From Nitrincola schmidtii (lineage in GTDB: Bacteria; Pseudomonadota; Gammaproteobacteria; Pseudomonadales; Balneatricaceae), in assembly GCF_008973715.1 (NCBI RefSeq), contig NZ_WBOL01000016.1, forward strand, positions 1 through 64,000: a stretch of DNA of 64,000 nucleotides, given 5' to 3'. The notes beneath the pieces are model-generated. The model was not told the origin of the DNA. It did not search any database and worked only from the letters and a program-made list of their open reading frames with translations. The translations under genes and the position numbers were made by a program. Below are positions 1 through 6,953 of the stretch, in pieces; within the stretch, counting starts at the first letter, position 1; every line of letters begins with the position of its first letter.

Positions 1-2
1 TA

Positions 3-944
3 TGCGGCATGGAGAATCTTGGTCCCTTGGAGTCCTACGGAAGATCCGTGGTAAATACAGTGAAAAGAGAGGTCGGCATCCCCTGCTGTCTGGGTATCTC
101 TACCACCAAAACCTTGGCAAAACTGGCGAATCAGGGTGCCAAAAAATACCCGAAAACCGGTGGTGTGGTTGACCTATCTGATCCACAACGTCAACGACGT
201 TTGATGGCGATTACCGATGTAGGTGATGTCTGGGGAGTGGGCAGGCGGATCGGTAAGCGACTCAATGAACTGGGCATTTCTACAGCACTAGATTTGGCCG
301 ATGCTAACCCTGCCTGGATTCGAAAACACTTCTCTGTTGTGCTGGAGCGAACCGTAAGAGAACTGAACGGCATGGCCTGTATTCCCTTTGATGATAACCC
401 ACCGCACAAAAAACAGATTGTCGTTTCGCGTTCTTTTGGCCAGCGCATCACGCAACTGTCTGACATGCAGCAAGCGATCAGCAGTTATATGACTAAAGCC
501 GCTGAAAAGCTACGCAATGAAAGAATGAATGCGGGTGTAGTTACCATCTTTTTTCGCACCAACGTGTTTAATCAGAATCAGCCACAGTATTCCAACAGCG
601 TTTCCAGAACACTCACGCAACCCTCCAGTGATAGCCGCGAACTCATCCGTATTGCTAACGAACTGCTTAGCGGTATCTGGAAAAATGGTTATGCTTATAT
701 GAAAGCGGGCGTCATGCTGAGTGATTTTTATGAACAACCCATCACACAGCAGGGATTATTTGATGTTCAACCTGTCGATGAAAGATCAACACAGCTGATG
801 GCCACACTGGAGAAGATCAATCGTCAGAAAAAAGGACAAGTCACTTTTGCTCGGGATGGTATTTCGCAAAGCTGGCAGATGAAGCGTGATAACTTATCAC
901 CCTGCTACACCATCCGCTGGAGTGATTTACCGAAGGTTAGATAG
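3..944 (+). CDS. umuC: DNA polymerase V subunit UmuC, 5' end outside window
   Basis: This is the Y-family translesion polymerase subunit that, with UmuD', copies past DNA damage in the SOS response. The frame is open from the left edge, so the gene starts upstream; the first ATG at 9 is internal, and about the first 100 residues (with part of the catalytic palm) are missing. Visible family features are KTLAKLAN, the helix-hairpin motif DVWGVGRR, RKHFSVVLERTVREL in the thumb, SRSFG at the start of the little-finger domain, and the C-terminal QGLFD clamp-binding motif followed by SWQMKR and a SPCYT ending. The reading matches Escherichia coli UmuC colinearly to the end. The umuD partner and the LexA box, if present, lie off the window. 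Confidence 0.95.
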   Translation, partial: CGMENLGPLESYGRSVVNTVKREVGIPCCLGISTTKTLAKLANQGAKKYPKTGGVVDLSDPQRQRRLMAITDVGDVWGVGRRIGKRLNELGISTALDLADANPAWIRKHFSVVLERTVRELNGMACIPFDDNPPHKKQIVVSRSFGQRITQLSDMQQAISSYMTKAAEKLRNERMNAGVVTIFFRTNVFNQNQPQYSNSVSRTLTQPSSDSRELIRIANELLSGIWKNGYAYMKAGVMLSDFYEQPITQQGLFDVQPVDERSTQLMATLEKINRQKKGQVTFARDGISQSWQMKRDNLSPCYTIRWSDLPKVR

Positions 945-978
945 AAGCGATGGTTTCAACCGCCAGATTATATCGATA

Positions 979-1010
979 AACAAGGCAAGTATTTCGGATG
1001 TCTGTGTCAG
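979..1010 (+). pseudogene. Fragment of the DUF2845-like gene found at 4085-4387
   Basis: Bases 991-1010 are identical to bases 4239-4258 inside the DUF2845-like gene. Read in the matching frame, 979-1008 encodes NKASISDVCV, against NKSISDVCV in the intact gene, so the similarity extends upstream of the identical stretch with one inserted codon. A TAA follows four codons later. This looks like a scrap of a second copy of that gene left beside umuC, not an attachment site, although a short direct repeat made by an insertion cannot be excluded. Confidence 0.5.
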
Positions 1011-1089
1011 ATATCATCAATAAGTGCATGACTAGTGTCATATTCTGATACGGTGGCAAATTGAGAAACCTCAAGACGCCAAACTAGAC

Positions 1090-1815
1090 CTAAATATTAA
1101 AGGCAAGTTGCTGCATAACTTGCTCAGATCGACTAATCCCAAGACGCTTAGCAACGTATTGCCACTGCTTAACCGAATCTAACACTTGATCATAGATCTC
1201 TACAGCCTCTTCCTGGGACAATCTGAAAAATTCCTTCACATCAAACGCCAGTTGGTAATCGAGCGTATTGTCGGTATCGGTAATATGGAGATGCAACCCC
1301 TGCTTACCAACGCTAGGATTCAAATCATAAGCTGGTGAGAGTTTCCAACCTTTATTCGTCAACAAGAAACCATGATTTCGCAGGTGGTCATCGGTGTTCG
1401 ACACGGCGATATTAAACACAATCCGTCGCCATAACTTCGCTAAATCTTGCTTAGTCTGCGCTCCATGAATAGACAGAAACTCAGCAATTTCCAAGTAACT
1501 AGCACCCTGTGAGCGCTCACCGTCATAGTATTGGAGTTGTGTCATTGCCGAGGAAAAATAAAGACGTGCATTACCTTCACGATCAAATCGTTTAGTTAGA
1601 AATGTATGATGATGCGATGAAAGTTTTCTAACATCACTCGGAAACATGTCGATGCCTGCCGCAACGGCTAGTTCATAACACACCATTTCCCACGCACCTA
1701 CATCATGGGTATCATTTGCATTGGGAAACTTAGCAATCCACAAATGATTATGCTCATCGGTGACACAAGCCTTAGGTCTTGCCCCACCCAATGAAGAGCC
1801 TGGAGAAATCAACAT
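1090..1815 (-). pseudogene. hipA: HipA kinase, C-terminal part (split toxin)
   Basis: This is the kinase core of a HipA-type toxin, a Ser/Thr kinase that in known family members phosphorylates an aminoacyl-tRNA synthetase. It begins at the glycine-rich loop (ISPGSSLGGARPKA, residues 3-16). It keeps the catalytic loop NTDDHLRNHG (140-149) and the metal-binding SPAYDLNP (160-167). The frame starts 2 nt after the stop of the N-terminal part and is out of phase with it, and no clear Shine-Dalgarno sequence precedes its ATG. Compared with family members of about 420 residues, roughly 65 residues between the N-subdomain and the loop are absent, so a deletion with a frame change is the simplest reading. 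If the piece is made by reinitiation, the arrangement would resemble the three-gene HipBST systems, but HipT has about 50 residues before this loop that are missing here. Confidence 0.75.
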
Positions 1816-1817
1816 TG

Positions 1818-2162
1818 TTAACCAGCGATAATACTCATCTCAGTCAAACGACTGTTCTCTCTGATGCCCTTTCGCGCCTCAATAGCCGCCCGGCGTTGCA
1901 TCAGTATGCGACCCCAACGATCAGGCGATGAATCTAAAAATACTCGGAAGTTTTTATCTGATTCATCATTGAAAAGATTACCTGTGTGCAACGTGAGCAT
2001 AGGATCAATTTGCAAACGGTATGGAGATTTTAAGAAATCCTTATTGTAAGAGAAGCTAAAGACACCACCTCGGTTCGAATCACTGTAAGTCAAATGACCC
2101 AGTAGCAAGGACTCTTCAATAGGCAACCAATCCGCATACACCTCGATGACATCACGGCTCAT
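1818..2162 (-). pseudogene. hipA: HipA N-terminal subdomain, truncated
   Basis: These 114 residues are the N-subdomain 1 region of a HipA family toxin: an opening strand ending in VYADWLP, then GVFSFSYNKDFL, and FLDSSPDRWGRILMQRR (about 75-91), the typical boundary motif. The last residues (EMSIIAG, then a stop) are not family-like and mark the junction of the deletion that separates this part from the kinase part downstream. Its ATG overlaps the hipB stop codon as ATGA, so the two are translationally coupled. HipS of the HipBST systems corresponds to this same subdomain and acts as an antitoxin, which is the alternative to calling this part of a broken gene. Confidence 0.75.
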
Positions 2163-2464
2163 TTCGAACCTTCCAGTAGCTTGATGTTCTGCAGCTTAAT
2201 ACCCACTTCATCATGAGCAGCCATCTCTGCAAAGTTAGTCTCCATCCCCAGCACAGCCATAATCTTCAAATAAGTACCTATAGCAACACCTGGATCGCCT
2301 GCGAATACCTTGTTGACCGTTTTATAATCAAACCCTGTTCGATCACACAGCAACTTTTTAGTGAATCCACGACGCTTCATTGCTAACAACAAGTTCTCAC
2401 CAAACTGAATAAGGATTTTTTGTTGCTTGGGAAACAGGACCTTATGTAAATCTCGCTTTGCCAT
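2159..2464 (-). CDS. hipB: HipB-like antitoxin, HTH regulator
   Basis: The 101-residue protein is an Xre/HipB-type helix-turn-helix antitoxin: the helical segment FGENLLLAMKRRGFTKKLLCDRTGFDYKTVNKVFAG (written here as one region, residues about 21-56) has the HTH pattern, and a following helix ends in AVLGMETNF. It should bind DNA upstream of its own operon and, in an intact system, neutralise HipA. The ATG at 2464 has AAGG about 8 nt upstream, and the gene overlaps the next one by 4 nt. Palindromic operator candidates lie 13 and 44 bp upstream. The antitoxin is intact although its toxin is split, a common state for decaying loci. Confidence 0.8.
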   Translation of the reverse strand: MAKRDLHKVLFPKQQKILIQFGENLLLAMKRRGFTKKLLCDRTGFDYKTVNKVFAGDPGVAIGTYLKIMAVLGMETNFAEMAAHDEVGIKLQNIKLLEGSK

Positions 2465-2476
2465 GCCATTACCTTA

Positions 2477-2523
2477 TAGGAATTTATTCCTACTTTTACA
2501 TCAATAGTAGGAATATAGTCCAA
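2477..2523. promoter_or_regulatory. Paired palindromic operators upstream of hipB
   Basis: A perfect inverted repeat TAGGAAT-TT-ATTCCTA lies at 2477-2492. A second, imperfect copy starts with the same TAGGAAT at 2508 and continues ATAGTCCAA. The two left arms begin 31 bp apart, about three helical turns, which suits two dimers on one face of the DNA. The position just upstream of hipB suggests autoregulation. The family's operators are known to be palindromic; the assignment to this HipB is inference. Confidence 0.6.
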
Positions 2524-2661
2524 TATCTGGCACTTCTCAAATATAATTGATCTAAGATCAAAAGATTGCGATCGATATCGAAGAACAGATAAAAACGCTT
2601 TTGCTACTAAAAACATAAACCTAAACTGAAATAAGAACACATGGTGTAAGTATATGATTTT

Positions 2662-2958
2662 TCAGAAAGCTAATACCCTTTGTTTCTTAACCCATTCAAT
2701 GTGCGAAGCCAGAGCAGGATCTGACTGAAGGGTCTCAAGGGTATTAAACATCAGAGCTAACTCCATCTCATCATGACGTCTATGAATCGCTCGATGACAG
2801 GGATAACAAACCCAAATGCCTTGCTGGAGTTGCTCTGGCAAGTAATGCTTTTTGAATCGTGCACGTCTATGCACCTTGCGCGGTATTAAATGATGAAATG
2901 TAAGCGGGGCTTTTCGTTCACAAAGCACACACTGCGGGGTCTCTGGCTTTTTTCTCAC
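2662..2958 (-). CDS. Small HNH endonuclease family protein
   Basis: This 98-residue protein has a zinc-finger-type HNH fold signature: CVLC at residues 10-13, HHLIPRK at about 22-28, and CYPCHRAIHRRH at about 51-62. It belongs to a widespread group of small stand-alone HNH proteins whose cellular role is not established. The start is GTG with a weak AAGAGA upstream. It lies downstream of a PAS-GGDEF gene on the same strand with a 17-nt gap and may be co-transcribed with it. Nothing in the neighbourhood fixes a substrate. Confidence 0.75.
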   Translation of the reverse strand: MRKKPETPQCVLCERKAPLTFHHLIPRKVHRRARFKKHYLPEQLQQGIWVCYPCHRAIHRRHDEMELALMFNTLETLQSDPALASHIEWVKKQRVLAF

Positions 2959-2975
2959 TAACAGTCTCTTAAATT

Positions 2976-3911
2976 TTAGGCTGACACGATTCTGTTTTTA
3001 CCCTGATGTTTAGCTTGATAAAGGGCCGTATCGGCCCGTCGCAACACGTCTAAATAGGATGTATCACCAACAGTCATAGAAGATATGCCCATGCTGACGG
3101 TAGCTTTCGTTTCTTTTACTGAGAAGCGAGATAGTGCATCAATGAAACAGCGATGTAATCGCTCCGCCAACTGAACCGCTTGTACTTGATCAATTGCTGG
3201 CAACGCAACCACAAACTCATCACCTCCAAATCGACACGCAATATCATTTGCCCGTAGTTCTGCCATGCAAGTATTAGCCAAGGTAGTGATTAACTCATCA
3301 CCCGCCAAATGACCGAGCGAATCATTGATGAATTTTAAGTTGTCTAGGTCAAACATTAAAATCGAGGTTGATAGACCGTAGCGGGTAAATGCTTCAAATT
3401 GAGATATCAATTCGCGTTCTAGTTTTCTGCGATTGTAGAGGCCGGTTAGCTGATCAGTGTCGCTCATTTCTCTCAGTTTGACTTCCAGATGGTGACGTTC
3501 GGAAATATTACTGGCGACCCAAAGTACGACATCCTCATCATCCACTTTAAAATCCAACGCTTGAACTCGACCCTCAAACCAGATGGGTTCTTCAGGTCCT
3601 TCATCCGGCAGACCTTTGACATCTTTATTACTGAGTTCGTATTCGACAATCAAAAGATTTCTTGTCACAAGCGCTTTTTCTATTTGTTCTATGAACCATT
3701 TTGCTTTGTCGGGTTTGATCAAATTAGCAATCAGCTGCCCGACAAGCCCTTTACAATCATGATAATAACGAGCATCTTTACCACCAAATACGCCAACATA
3801 TCGTCCCTCTCGGGTGATAATAAAGGCAGGATCTGGCAAGGTATCCAGAATACTAAACATCTGCTCAGCGTTAATCATGACGAAAGCTGTTCCTGAATAG
3901 TGAAAATTCAT
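2976..3911 (-). CDS. PAS-GGDEF diguanylate cyclase
   Basis: The protein makes cyclic di-GMP. An N-terminal PAS domain (about residues 15-145, ISERHH at its end) is followed by a GGDEF domain with LTGLYNRR and the active-site sequence FGGDEF. An RAND inhibitory site lies five residues before GGDEF, so product feedback inhibition is likely. There is no membrane segment, so it is a cytoplasmic sensor; the PAS ligand is unknown. The ATG at 3911 has no good Shine-Dalgarno sequence. An ATG at 3878, right before the PAS domain and behind an AGGA, is an alternative start. Confidence 0.9.
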   Translation of the reverse strand: MNFHYSGTAFVMINAEQMFSILDTLPDPAFIITREGRYVGVFGGKDARYYHDCKGLVGQLIANLIKPDKAKWFIEQIEKALVTRNLLIVEYELSNKDVKGLPDEGPEEPIWFEGRVQALDFKVDDEDVVLWVASNISERHHLEVKLREMSDTDQLTGLYNRRKLERELISQFEAFTRYGLSTSILMFDLDNLKFINDSLGHLAGDELITTLANTCMAELRANDIACRFGGDEFVVALPAIDQVQAVQLAERLHRCFIDALSRFSVKETKATVSMGISSMTVGDTSYLDVLRRADTALYQAKHQGKNRIVSA

Positions 3912-4084
3912 ATTAAGCGTTTACTGAGACACTGGGTAGATCAGCATGTTTCAAATCATGACCGAGAAATCTAACTCAGTTTGAGTCATCAATCATACGC
4001 AATCAACGCTTGGCTGATACAATAATGACCATTCATGACGCCAAACACTGGGACTAGTTGTATTTCAAATGGAGAACTTGAAGG

Positions 4085-4387
4085 ATGAAAACAGTAACGA
4101 CATTGATCTTTCTTTGCCTGATAACGTTATCAACGACAACTCAGGCATTCAGTTTGCGTTTCGGTAGCACCCTCATCAATGAAGGTAAACCAGCAACACT
4201 GCTACTGTTACATTTAGGCGAGCCCTTAAACAAAAGCATTTCGGATGTCTGTGTCAGTCACAATCGTCAAGGAGAATGTCGGCAATGGACCACTTCGGAA
4301 ATCTGGTTTTACCGACATAACGAGCTCAATTACACCATCCACATTTACAACGGTATTATTCAGAAAATTGAGTGGAGTCGGTTTTAG
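4085..4387 (+). CDS. Exported DUF2845-like small protein
   Basis: The 100-residue product has a signal peptide (hydrophobic segment 5-17, cleavage likely after TQA at 22). The mature part has the layout of DUF2845 proteins: a short strand, a GEP motif (about 46-48), an EIWFYRHNELNY segment and a final strand with IQKIEW. The function of the family is unknown; it is expected in the periplasm. An AAGG lies directly before the ATG and a GGAG 11 nt upstream. A 20-bp stretch inside the gene also occurs at 991-1010. Confidence 0.6.
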   Translation: MKTVTTLIFLCLITLSTTTQAFSLRFGSTLINEGKPATLLLLHLGEPLNKSISDVCVSHNRQGECRQWTTSEIWFYRHNELNYTIHIYNGIIQKIEWSRF

Positions 4388-4491
4388 CAAGCTTTCATAT
4401 CAATTGAGTTAAGTGAATGAAAGACAACACCTACAATCACTAGATGATATGATTTGGATGACAGCGATTGAAATCAAAGGATGGCTCATTA

Positions 4492-6171
4492 ATGGACAAC
4501 TCAACCGGTAAGTACTATTCAACCCATGCAAAGGAAATCATTGACCGGTATGACTCGGTCAAAAGCCCAGTTGCAACGTACTTACCCTTGAGTTTTAAAA
4601 GCGGCAGTAAGTTGCTTGATGTCGGATGTGGTTCAGGACGTGATGTGATTGCAGCACTTGAACTTGGCTATGATGCCTATGGCGTTGAACCTAGCGATGC
4701 TCTTCGGGAAATATCAGTTGAAAAGCATCCTGAACTATCCAATCGAATATTAGAAGGCTCACTTCCAAAGCTAGCCCTCTCAGAAATGTATGATGGCATT
4801 CTTTGTTCAGCCGTGTTTATGCACATACCCATCGTTGATCAAGTGGATGCTCTGATCAGTATGCGCAACTTGTTGCAGGATCAAGGCAGACTTCTCATTT
4901 CTATACCTGCACCAAGAACTGGGCTTAATAATGATCACCGGGATTCCAACGGAAGGCTTTTTACACCTATCAATTCTGAGCAGTTAAAACTCCTGTGTAT
5001 CCGTTTAGGATTTCGTTTCATCAGTCAATTTGACAACGAGGATGCTCTGAATCGATCGGACGTTCGTTGGTACACGCTGTTATTCGAGAAAGGTGCTTCT
5101 AAATTACGCTCATTGGATCGAATTGAATCCGTTTTGCGCAACGATAGAAAAGTAGCGACCTATAAGTTGGCACTGATGCGCGCCTTTTGTGATCTTGCAG
5201 ACCAAGATGAGAGAACCGTTTCCTGGTTAACAACAACGGAAGTAGGAATACCGATCCAACATATAGTGATGAGTTGGCTGCGTTATTACTGGTCGTTTTG
5301 CGATGGCAGGCAGCTAATTCCACAAAATAATGCTGAAGCAAATAGTGGAAAGCCTATCGCATTTAGGTCTGCTTTGACGACCCTACGAACTGAGGCAGAA
5401 AAGATTTATGGCAACCACACATCCTCTCTAGCCCTACTCATGTTAGATATCAAACGGGGAAAAGTACCTCATCCTTTGATAAACCTGTTGAAGCAAGCAA
5501 AGGCAGTTATTCAGCGCACAATTGTTGAGGGTCCTATAAAATACACTGATGATGGGGCCATGTACCGCTTTGATCGAAAATCAGGACTGGTGTTTCTGGA
5601 CGCAGAGCTATGGACAGAGTTTTGTCTGAATGGTTATTGGATTAGAAACTCTCTCCTGCTTCGTTGGGTCGAACTAACAAAACGCTTTGCCGAGCGACAT
5701 GATCCAAGCATTACCACTGGACTGGTACTTGGTCTTTTGGAAGAGAACGATTATGTGCAGCGTGAACAGTCACTGGCACGATCACTTTACCTGAATAAAC
5801 CGAAGCTCCAATGCGTTTGGTCTGGCAAATCAGTTAACACGAAGACATTAGATGTAGACCATGCATTACCGTTTTCGGTGTCTAGAAATAACGACTTATG
5901 GAATTTACTCCCCGCCAGTCGAACCATCAATCAGAAACAAAAAAGAGACCTCGTCCCCTCACCCGCTTTAATCATGCGACAGCAGGACAATTTTTTTGAT
6001 AATTGGCAGTTCATCTATGAAGTTGAGCCTGAACTCTTCGAATTTGAGGTATCACGAGCGATAAATGATTCACTGTCAGCTGGCTGGGAAGAGAAGTTAT
6101 TGGCTCATTTGAAACTAGGTGCCGAAAAGGCTATCTATGGTAGGGGGTGCAAACCTTGGGTTCACGTCTAG
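4492..6171 (+). CDS. SAM methyltransferase-HNH nuclease fusion
   Basis: The 559-residue protein joins two enzymes. Residues about 15-200 form a class I SAM-dependent methyltransferase of the Methyltransf_11 type (motif I LLDVGCGSG at 41-49, acidic residue in GVEPS). It lacks the NPPY/DPPY motif of DNA amino-methyltransferases. Residues about 215-430 form a helical module (KLALMRAFCDLA, SWLRYYW, LIPQ) found with HNH nucleases. The C-terminus (439-490) is an HNH domain with DVDH at 454-457, NNDLWNLLPA and INQKQKRD. The target of either activity is unknown; a role in defence against foreign DNA is inference from the nuclease and from the accessory setting. The ATG at 4492 is preferred; an in-frame TTG at 4468 would add eight residues. 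Confidence 0.75.
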   Translation: MDNSTGKYYSTHAKEIIDRYDSVKSPVATYLPLSFKSGSKLLDVGCGSGRDVIAALELGYDAYGVEPSDALREISVEKHPELSNRILEGSLPKLALSEMYDGILCSAVFMHIPIVDQVDALISMRNLLQDQGRLLISIPAPRTGLNNDHRDSNGRLFTPINSEQLKLLCIRLGFRFISQFDNEDALNRSDVRWYTLLFEKGASKLRSLDRIESVLRNDRKVATYKLALMRAFCDLADQDERTVSWLTTTEVGIPIQHIVMSWLRYYWSFCDGRQLIPQNNAEANSGKPIAFRSALTTLRTEAEKIYGNHTSSLALLMLDIKRGKVPHPLINLLKQAKAVIQRTIVEGPIKYTDDGAMYRFDRKSGLVFLDAELWTEFCLNGYWIRNSLLLRWVELTKRFAERHDPSITTGLVLGLLEENDYVQREQSLARSLYLNKPKLQCVWSGKSVNTKTLDVDHALPFSVSRNNDLWNLLPASRTINQKQKRDLVPSPALIMRQQDNFFDNWQFIYEVEPELFEFEVSRAINDSLSAGWEEKLLAHLKLGAEKAIYGRGCKPWVHV

Positions 6172-6223
6172 TCTTAAAAGCTTGTCCGTTTTTTTTCAGC
6201 CTTAAACGAAAACAGGAATAATT

Positions 6224-6298
6224 ATGCAAACTGTATTCAGTCACATCATTCAGAAGCGTTTTTCTCAAGTCAATGAGGATCATAAAGTATACATTTAG
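6224..6298 (+). pseudogene. Truncated 5' end of an unknown gene
   Basis: An AGGAA lies five bases before an ATG that opens a 24-codon frame beginning MQTVFSHIIQKRFSQVNED and then stopping. The good ribosome binding site and protein-like beginning suggest the surviving start of a longer gene whose body has been deleted. The opening reminds me of large uncharacterised proteins of mobile defence regions, but I cannot verify that. It could also be a functional leader peptide. Confidence 0.35.
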
Positions 6299-6316
6299 AT
6301 AGAACCGCTTTATTGG

Positions 6317-6342
6317 AGTACTTTAATAGTATCGAATATACT
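6317..6342. promoter_or_regulatory. Palindromes upstream of the phd-like antitoxin gene
   Basis: AGTACT at 6317-6322 and AGTAT-CGAAT-ATACT at 6328-6342 are inverted repeats 35 to 60 bp upstream of the antitoxin start. Phd/YefM proteins bind such palindromes to repress their own operon. The assignment is by position only. Confidence 0.35.
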
Positions 6343-6376
6343 GAACGAATCGAACGTTTTTTTGAGGCGGTACTCA

Positions 6377-6637
6377 ATGGACGCACTTTCTGCAAACGAA
6401 GCTAAAACGCAATTTGGTGACTTACTTCTTAGAGCGCAACGCGCTCCTGTTCAAATTAACAAAAATGGTAAGCCAGTTTCCGTAGTTATCTCCATGGAAG
6501 AGTACGACAATATTGAAGCACTCAAACTTCAACTTTTGCAATCAAGAACTTCGCAATGCATGGCTGACATCCAAGAAAGCAACACCTCAGATGGCGAATC
6601 ATTTTTTAATGAACTGGAGCAAGTTAATCTTGATTGA
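6377..6637 (+). CDS. Phd/YefM family antitoxin, no toxin partner
   Basis: The 86-residue protein has the Phd/YefM DNA-binding fold: LSANEAKTQFGDLLLRAQ at the N-terminus, then PVQINKNGKPVSVVISMEEY, and an acidic C-terminal tail suited to wrapping a toxin. Such proteins neutralise a RelE-, Doc- or PIN-type toxin and repress their own promoter. The ATG at 6377 has GAGG nine bases upstream; a TTG at 6362 precedes that site and is not used in my call. No toxin frame follows: the next 300 bp are AT-rich and hold a hairpin. The gene is therefore a solitary antitoxin, perhaps a remnant of a lost pair or one acting in trans. Confidence 0.8.
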   Translation: MDALSANEAKTQFGDLLLRAQRAPVQINKNGKPVSVVISMEEYDNIEALKLQLLQSRTSQCMADIQESNTSDGESFFNELEQVNLD

Positions 6638-6953
6638 ACATTTGATCTACAAAATTGATTAATTTATTTACGGTTATTTTCAAAGGGGCTGAAATCAGAA
6701 TGTTCAGCCCCCACTTTCACCTAATTAATTCAATTAATCCAAGCAATTAAATAAATAACAATCCTGAAAACATTAACTGGATGTATTATTCTGACAGTTT
6801 AAACATCAAACTCGATAAATCTGTATAAAACCAAAGTCTAATGTTATGATGAGAGTCAATGCTTTCAACTGACTTTCGATCGATCTAAACACAAGTAGAT
6901 CTGCGTATCTCCTAATGTACTTGGATCAGTTTATTGCTACCTTTTTTTGAATT
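6638..6953. other. AT-rich intergenic stretch
   Basis: This 316-bp stretch is very AT-rich and holds only the hairpin at 6685-6711 and, presumably, the promoter of the following gene. I see no toxin-like or other coding frame. Confidence 0.6.
6685..6711. terminator. Hairpin terminator candidate
   Basis: GGGGCTGAA (6685-6693) pairs perfectly with TTCAGCCCC (6703-6711) around a 9-nt loop. No long T-run follows on either strand, so efficiency is uncertain. It separates the antitoxin gene from the GGDEF-EAL gene. Confidence 0.55.

Noticed and set aside
991-4258. 20-bp repeats as integrase attachment sites
   Set aside because: No integrase gene or tRNA is near, and the similarity continues in frame beyond the identical bases, which fits a gene duplicate better.
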